Shown in pieces: positions 56,963 to 64,000 of a DNA stretch of 64,000 nt. Position numbers and translations under genes: made by a program. Source of the DNA: Liopterus haemorrhoidalis (taxonomy: Eukaryota; Arthropoda; Insecta; Coleoptera; Dytiscidae). The stretch lies in the NCBI GenBank assembly GCA_963971575.1, contig OZ020611.1:27263279-27327278 (forward strand). The letters are read 5' to 3'. The notes below the pieces were generated by a model. That model had not been told where the DNA came from. It did no database searches and saw only the letters and a program-made list of their open reading frames with translations. Every line of letters starts with the position of its first letter. Positions within the stretch are counted from its first letter, which is position 1.

Positions 56963-57505
56963 TTTACCGGTCGCCAACATATATAAGATAGATTTTCAAT
57001 AGATCTCCACGAATTGATGTCCCTACTTAACGTTTTCAGTATTTACCGACCGCCAACATATATAAGGGATGTATTGTGATCATACCGATTTTGACATTTC
57101 GAGATTTTGATGGATCTCCACGAATTGAGGTCGTTACATAACGTTTTGACTATTTTTAGCATGATGTCTGTCTGTCTGTCTGTCTGTCGGTGTACACGTG
57201 CAGAGCAAATTCAGCTGAAAGGATTTTTTATTTAACTTCATATTTAAGATTTTGACATCAATAGCACGAGTTGATAAACTTTTGGTAAAAATCGGTTAAC
57301 TAGAAATGGGAGTTTACTCGTGTTGATTTTAAGATTTTTGCGAATATTTCACAACAGAGAAATATTTCGAAAAAAATTATTTAACAAAAGTTGCTATAAA
57401 AGCAATAACTAACAACTTTTATTTGAAACTCTGATGCTAGAATGTATATTATACAAGTACTTTGTAATGGCGGTCGGTCCTGTGGTAACCACAGCTGATT
57501 TTTTC
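56963..57505 (+). repeat. ACCGACCGCC-ended repeat, copy 2
   Basis: A partial first unit (56967-57035) is followed by the fuller copy from ACCGACCGCCAACATATATAA (about 57050) to GGCGGTCGGTCCTGTGG (about 57470). Colinear with 25577-26170; includes a short (TCTG)n. Confidence 0.7.
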
Positions 57506-58445
57506 AAATAAGGCGGTATGTGAGTTTTTTGTCTGGTATTATGCACGTGCGAAGAATTGTTTTAAATAAATAAGTAAAATTACAAAAATATAAATACTTG
57601 GAGCAGTTAGTACTTCTATAAAAATTTACATTAAAAACTAATGACATTCTTCCAGTTTTACTTGTATATATTTTTTTTTGTACAGTTAATATACAGGGAA
57701 ATATATTAAATAAAATCAATTTTACGCTGCGTTAACCCCCCAGAGGTTACCAGTTTCTTATACAATATTAACCATCTGAAATAAAATTCATAACAATCTA
57801 TACATAATTTAGCACCGAATTTTTATCTGTCTAATAGGATATTTTTAATTGTAGAAAAATATATTTTAAAAATATTGTCGCTCAATACCTTAATAAGAAA
57901 CATTAAAAAATATTGTCTGTAGTTTTTTAAATATATTTATGGGTTTCAATAACTTTTATATTTATATAGTTTTGTGTTGAAATTTTCAAGTAATACGTCA
58001 ACATTATTTCAACTATACTATTTTCGAAAATATTATACTTGATGATAATTGAATGCCACTTGGTGCATGTATTCTTCAAGAAAATTAAATCATTTATGCC
58101 CGTAACACCTATATTGAGAACCACAGCAGATTGAAAATGGCGGCAAAAATAGATTACCAAGTACAATAACTATACAGCAAAAAACTCATAAGTGTTAAAG
58201 TTCATTATCAGTTTGGTTAAAATTTTAGTGTTAAAATTTTCATTAAAAAAAGTAAAAAGTTCACTATTTTTAATCAAATTTATTGAGATAGTGTTATTTT
58301 TATAAAATATTACTTTTTCAGTCTTAATATTAACACTACTTTAACGGTATTTATTTTCTAACACTATAATTTAACCAGTATGTAAGTGTAAACTTTACAC
58401 TAAAATTAACCAAGAAAGAAGTGTAAATAATTAACACGAAAAGCG
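57506..58445. other. no gene seen
   Basis: AT-rich. The last 250 bp contain many GTGTTAA/TTAACAC words but no clear element boundary. Confidence 0.45.
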
Positions 58446-58525
58446 AGGGACTTCATGGTACACTAAAAGTTCATTTTTAGGGTTTTGTAGGTAGGACCAA
58501 AAAACCCTTATACCGTCATTTTGTC

Positions 58526-58591
<66 letters not shown>

Positions 58592-59602
58592 TCGGTAAAA
58601 ATTGTAGCCAAACGGCTAAACCTAGAGAGTTGAAATTTAACATGCTTATACAACTCTTTGACCCGCACATAGGAAAAATGCTAAAACTTCAAAAAAACAT
58701 ATCCCCCTAGAAATATAAACAAATATATGCTCATCGAAAAAAAAATATTTTTTTTTAATTCTGAGTAGGGTATAAAATGAAAGCCCTTGGTACGTGGATT
58801 AACGATCAAATTTTTATTTTTGCAAAATAAATTATTTTGAAGCGATTTTTGCCAATATTGTGCAAAAAATTTTTTGTCCCTGTAGCCCAGATGGTTTAAA
58901 CTAAAAATCTGAAAAAATTCTAAGTAATGTACATTGGTGTGAACCGGAATAGTTCAACAGGAATTTTTGATCAGATTAGGTTTTTGGAAAAAAACGCATT
59001 TTTTGTGATTTTTGGCTAATAATGTACACAAGTTATAGCTTTGTAACACGCCACACTGTAACGTGTATGCTGGTCTAGAGGTATTAGACGCTGATTTTTC
59101 ACCCAAATAACCCGATCCGAAAGGGATCGAACCCTGTGAGAAGAAGAGACTATATTATTTTTTGTTTCTTTTTTTTTAATTTTTATATTGTTTAAATTAT
59201 TTTTTCAAAATTCTAGTTATATTTTGGCAAATGTTGCATTTAATTTTTAAAAGCGTAAATTTAATAGCCAGTGGAAATTGTTTAAATTATATTTTAATTC
59301 TGTTTCAATGTACACGAAATCAGAGGGGCGGAACTTATACCAACCAATGGAAGCCAAAGGCGCAATTTTTGTAATTCTTAATGAACCTTGCTATATAAAA
59401 TAAAAGAAATACTGCACATATTTAGAAACCTAAATAACGGTATTAGGCGTTCGAATTAAAATTAACAAAAAAAAAAATTTTAATATAAAATTTGTTTTCG
59501 CATCCAAAATAATCATCATTCACTTACTAAATACCTGCAAAACCCTGAAATGTGTGAAAATTCATACTTCACATCAATTTTTTAGTGTACCATGAAATCC
59601 CT
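58446..59602. mobile_element. 1157-bp element enclosing family F copy 4
   Basis: Outer inverted ends AGGGACTTCATGGTACACT (58446) and the complement ending at 59602 with one mismatch. Family F starts inside at 58474 (TTTTTAGGGTTTTGTAGG), has a long (TCTG)n at 58527-58592, and ends at about 59560 (ACCTGCAAAACCCTGAAA). No TSD identified for the outer ends. Confidence 0.65.
58527..58592 (+). repeat. (TCTG)n microsatellite
   Basis: About 16 pure TCTG units. Confidence 0.95.
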
Positions 59603-61675
59603 TTAACACTACTTTTTTTAGAGTGTGTAAGTAGTTTTCACAACAGAACAAAATAGCTAGAAACATTTATAGAATGCAGCTTTAGCTACAATTTGCCTCA
59701 TAGTACGCAATTATGCGTCGACTGGTTAACAAGATTGTGCCTATAATGCTTTTGCTTATTTGCAATTACATAACAGTTTTTTTACAATTAAAAATATTTT
59801 ATTAGATAGATAAAAATTCTCTGCAAATTTTGATTTATAGGGTTGTGCGGGTTGTTAAGAAAATTTATACTATTTTTTAAAAATATTTTCCATGGCTACC
59901 AACAAAATTGCCACCTTGACATACTCAGATGATGAAACATCGTGAATGGACTATATTTATTACATAACATTATTAAAATAAATAATAGGTTCCCAACTCC
60001 TAGATGGTATAGAGGCAGAGAAGGTAAGTTCTCCGTTTCTAGACCGCCGGTCATAGATATGAAAGCCACGTGGTCAGTGTGACGTTACGACCGGTTCTAT
60101 TATCCCTGGATAAACAGTATAATATTATTTATGTATCCTAACTGTTTTGGCATTTATGTGAAATAAAATTTTACAGTTAGCCCAATAATTAGTATTGCTA
60201 TAAATTTGATTATAAACAAATGGAATGGCGCATTATATGGGAGATTTCATAATGTACTTATTTAAAGTTTATATTTATAGCATAAAAAATTTTACCATTT
60301 TCCGCTATTCACGAAAATATAAAGTATAGTGTATAAATATTATAGCTTATAAAATTTCTAATTATTTTAATGCAGTGCACTACTAAATTTAATAGTTAAC
60401 GACTTTTTGTAACAACGTCATTTCACTTATAATGTGCCTTTATGTAGTATTTTTATTTAAAATTGGTACTTAAGTATATACTATACAATACAGAGAAAAG
60501 AAATTAAAATTATTAACGATTATATCTTGCACCTGATTTTTGTAAGCATATTGTTGCGTATAGATAGGGATGATTCTAGGCACTTGGCCAACTGTGGCCA
60601 AGATTAAGACTCGTATCACCTATTAGTCTGTCCACAACTGAATGAATCATATAAAGTACATTTACCGTAACTTTGAAATGACGTCACAGTTGAAAAACTC
60701 ACCTTGTTGCCAATTCGTAAACTGTCAAAAAAAGTTAGGTTATATCGAACAACTTCTAAAAATATATTGAAAACCTATATTTCCTATGGAGGAAATGAAT
60801 TAATGTAAATTATGCTGCACAGCAGTTCGTTCTAACCGATTTGTCGCGAAATTTATGGTTTATATTATATTAAGTGTGTAATGTAGTATTTAAAAAAAAA
60901 TAAATAAATTTCAGTGTAAACGAATCATGAGAAATATTTGTTTTTAGAAATGTGTCGTGTTCTTTTAATACTTTTTATACAATTTACTTTAATTTTTCGC
61001 CTGGTGTCACATTGACACAGCGGGTTCGGGAAGCAAACGCGGAGTGTTCTGAGTCACACTGTTTAACTCCAGACCGCTCGAATAAACGCGTTTAGACTTT
61101 TTCTCGAACGCTCCGAGCTTGCTTCCTGAACTCACTAAATGATATCGGAAAGCAATGATAAAGAGTCAAATTTTTTATTATTCGAATTTTTGAATTTCCG
61201 ATGTTAGATACAATTTTGTTTCGAATAATGAATATTCCAGTATTATTTCCAGTCAAACAGTTTATTGCCGCTAGCTGCAAGTGTAAATTTCATGAGTATG
61301 CTAAAATTACTTTTCGTTTGCATCTGATGATAATAAACCGTTCTACGTAACAGACCTGTAGGTTAAAATTACTCAAAAAAAGTACGTAACAAATGGAAAT
61401 AGAACATATTTTATTAATCATTTATAATATTTGTTTATCGACCAAGACACAAAATTAAATATTGTTTTTGTTCACTTACATTACAAATTATAAAACCTTT
61501 TAAAATATGCAAACACAATATACAGATAAAAGTAAGTGATAGAAATATCACCCATCATATTTGACATCTATTACTCGGTCTGACGTTTTTGACAAGTGTC
61601 AAATGCCAAGAAAATCTTAACCCAATATTCAGGTGTAAATTTAAAATTTCCCCGTGGCGATATTTATTATAAAAA
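59603..61675. other. no gene; imperfect hairpin at 61020-61125
   Basis: No coding signal. GGGTTCGGGAAGCAAACGCG at 61021 pairs imperfectly with GCTTGCTTCCTGAACTC at 61117, making a ~30-bp stem. Otherwise unannotated. Confidence 0.45.
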
Positions 61676-61706
61676 TTGATGTGAAGTGTGAATTTTCACA
61701 CATTTC

Positions 61707-61992
61707 AGGGTTTTGCAGGTATTTAGTAAGTGAATGGTGATTTTTGGGATGCCAAAACAAATTTTATAATACCATTATTTAGGTTTCTAAATATATGCAT
61801 TTTTTTTTGTATATAGCAAGCTTCATTAAGAATTTTAAAAATTGCGCCTATGGCTTCCATTGGTTGTTATAAGTTCCGCCCCTCTGATTTCGTGTACATT
61901 GAAACAGAATTAAATTATAATTTAAACAATTTCCACTGGTTATTAAATTTACGCTTTTAAAAATTTGGTCATACCTACAAAACCCTAAAAAT
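61707..61992. mobile_element. short family F-type element (~285 bp)
   Basis: Starts CAGGGTTTTGCAGGTA and ends TACCTACAAAACCCTAAA, i.e. inverted termini. Its body is the reverse complement of 59265-59545. The hairpin GTGTGAATTTTCACAC just outside the left end is also present beside the other F ends at 6300, 8490 and 59560. Confidence 0.7.
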
Positions 61993-62870
61993 GGACAAAA
62001 ATGTTTGGTCCTGTGATATTCATTATAACTGGTACCCATAGTACATTAAATAAAACTTAATATAACAATATTCAACTTTTATTTAGTCAATTTATATACT
62101 ACATCGTAACAGTTTATCTAATTTTTGAATAAAATATGAGTTTATATAATTTTTATAAAGGTTTTGTAATATTAATTATTAAATAATTAATTTTTAATGC
62201 GCTATTTTTAATTCGCATCTCTTCTTGTAACCAATTACCGTTTGTTTGAATGCCTGAAAAAGCATTTTTAATCATAAGAAATTCAAAACATAAACTAATT
62301 GCTACAACTTGGATTATGTGGAGTAACATTCTTGTGATCTTTATTATCATTGTCATCAATTATTTTTTCAAATAATACACCATTAAAATGAACTGAGATA
62401 TTGTGAAGCACGGCAAAGGTATAAGTGATTTTTGTAGCTTTCAGTACTGTGTCTCAACAAATACCAAAACTGCTCTTCAATACTCCATTTAATTCCTTTC
62501 TATAAAATTTCTTGAACTTGCGTCTGGTAATTCAAAGGGGTTATTTGTATCACAAAGATGACGAATGACCATTCTTACTCTACTGTAAAGAATTCACTTT
62601 AAAGAGTAATATAAACTTTGAATTTTGTCTTATAATAATTAATATTTCTTACTATCTTTTATTTTATTCAATTTCTTTTAATAACATGACATTTACTAAA
62701 ATAAGATCAGCCATTTTTGCAAATTAAACACCAGCGTTAATGATTTGGTAGGCGCTTATTATAACCGCATGCCAATGTTCTACAGAACGTTATTTGGCTA
62801 TTTTAACGCCGCCGCGTTAAAACTTTAACACAAATATGCTTAGAGAGTTTAATGGTGTTAAAAAAATTAA
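61993..62870. other. no gene seen
   Basis: AT-rich; frames up to 68 codons without recognisable content. Confidence 0.45.
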
Positions 62871-62876
62871 TGTCAG

Positions 62877-63095
62877 TTATTGACTTCTAGATTTTATTAT
62901 CTTGCTTAGAGAATAGACCCGACTAACGGTTAATCGGGTTGCATCATATTTGATTGAATCCCTATCATCTTTTAAACGCCCGAACCAATTAAAACACGCT
63001 GTTTGAATCGGAACATCTTCTCCAAAAGCTTTTTTCAACTGTAAAAGTGTTTCTGTCGCCGCCTTTCTATGATTTATTTTATTCATAACATCATC
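62877..63095 (-). pseudogene. mariner N-terminal fragment (different subfamily)
   Basis: A 69-codon minus frame: INHRKAATETLLQLKKAFGED, then ACFNWFGRLKDDRDSIK. This matches the first helix-turn-helix of irritans-type mariners (K.A.ET...L..AYGE…...FEW..RFK.GRE). No catalytic part follows. Confidence 0.6.
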
Positions 63096-63307
63096 ATGTT
63101 GCTCATTTTTCGTACGAAATTATAGATTCATATATAATTAAAATTCATCTTTACTGTCGCTTGCAGATTTATGTAAAACGAATGTATTCGTCTTGAGGGA
63201 AAGAGAAAAGAACCAATACCAATGATGAAGATCTGTCGGATCTACAATTAATTCTTGTATGATATTGTTTTAACGTCCGATAATATCGAGCAACTTTCTC
63301 ATATACG

Positions 63308-63850
63308 GGTCTATTCTGTATCTTAAAAAGTTAAAAATTAACCTCAAGGTCGAAGTTAAAAATTTTTAACCACACTTTACAATATTTTGTTATCCTGTAA
63401 CTCTTTGACGTTTAAATTTTAACCTCGATGTGGTTAATTCAGTAGGTTATAATCGGAATTTTAACTCCAGCCAAATACATGGCGTTAACTTTTAACCAGC
63501 TGTAATTTTAACCTCTAAACGTCAAATAGCCAGAAAAAATGCATTTTTAGAATTAATCATGGCAAGTCTGTTTATTTTAAACCAATTATTACTAGAACAA
63601 ATTGAACATCAAGAGGTTAATAAATAAAAAATTAATATAGGTGAATAAAAAAAATATAAAAATGCTTTTTGAGATCAGTTCCAATTAAACAAAGGCAACT
63701 GCGTGATATGAGTGACCCTTTTAATTTACCTGAAGAAACATTTTAAAATATTTTCATTTGTCTAAAACTTGTACGGAATATCTCGTTTTACAAATGTTGT
63801 TTGAAAATCCGAGAAGAACCAAATGACCCAATATATTCCAAGTAAATATT
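63308..63850 (+). pseudogene. PIF/Harbinger fragment, copy 2
   Basis: Plus frame QRQLRDMSDPFNLPEETF, stop, FICLKLVRNIS, the same fragment as copy 1 inverted. Upstream 63308-63540 is rich in GTTAAAA and TTAACC words and begins TCTATTCTGTATCTT, probably the element terminus. DDE region not seen. Confidence 0.6.
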
Positions 63851-64000
63851 TCAAACTTTAAAATTGTGATATATTTATAAATTTTGGTTTCTCTGTTTGT
63901 TTGTTGTAAAAATAAAAATAAGGTAAACATAACCTGAAAATAAAAGTATCTTAATACAGAAAGAAAAGAGATAAAAAATATTGATACATTTGCATGTTAT

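Overview
This window looks like repeat-dense, AT-rich nuclear DNA from an animal, most likely an insect. The evidence is cecropia/irritans-type mariner copies, several tRNA-derived SINEs, LINE fragments, many hAT-type short elements with 8-bp target-site duplications (TSDs), PIF/Harbinger and pogo/Tigger remnants, and (TCTG)n microsatellites. The species cannot be named from sequence alone. I see no convincing host protein-coding gene, rRNA gene or functional tRNA gene. Every recognisable coding stretch is a transposon protein or a decayed piece of one.

Layout: 0.16-1.2 kb is a 141-bp tandem repeat. At 2.5-2.8 kb there is a near-perfect palindrome whose arms each carry a hammerhead-ribozyme-like core. 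A 5'-truncated LINE with a long reverse transcriptase (RT) frame lies at 4.0-6.0 kb, and a foldback element at 6.1-8.7 kb contains LINE and SINE pieces. From 9.6 to 28.8 kb there is a patchwork: a pogo/Tigger element, MITEs, a recurring family ending in AGGGTTTTGYAGG (called family F here), hAT elements, a mariner, LINE scraps and Harbinger scraps.

The most unusual region is 28.84-46.18 kb. A hAT-like element (termini CAGTGTTGCCAAC, perfect 8-bp TSD AGTCGAAT) has been filled by a 16.8-kb array of one non-coding LTR retroelement. The array holds seven copies of a ~1.07-kb LTR in both orientations, two copies of the 5' internal region with a tRNA-Lys-type primer-binding site, and three copies of the 3' internal region. 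One copy on the minus strand (38187-43897) is in canonical order: LTR, PBS, 3.6-kb internal region without gag/pol, PPT, LTR. The left arm is the same element with its halves permuted. A third 3' internal copy lacks a 92-bp GT-AG intron exactly, so it passed through a spliced RNA. Junctions carry short overlaps. The array ends with a 1.05-kb LTR palindrome. A 945-bp element with a THAP-like fragment sits in only one arm.

From 46.2 to 64 kb there is a LINE fragment and SINE, a mariner broken by a pogo-like element and a hAT element, a 352-bp tandem duplication, a SINE with a 12-bp TSD, a nearly complete mariner, an AACCGGCTC-rich repeat, an irritans-type mariner fragment, a hAT MITE, a SINE nested in a LINE tail, family F copies, and Harbinger and mariner scraps at the end. 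The elements do not form a pathway. What the window records is the order of insertion: hAT elements into mariners and a pogo-like element, a SINE into a MITE, and an LTR array inside a hAT.
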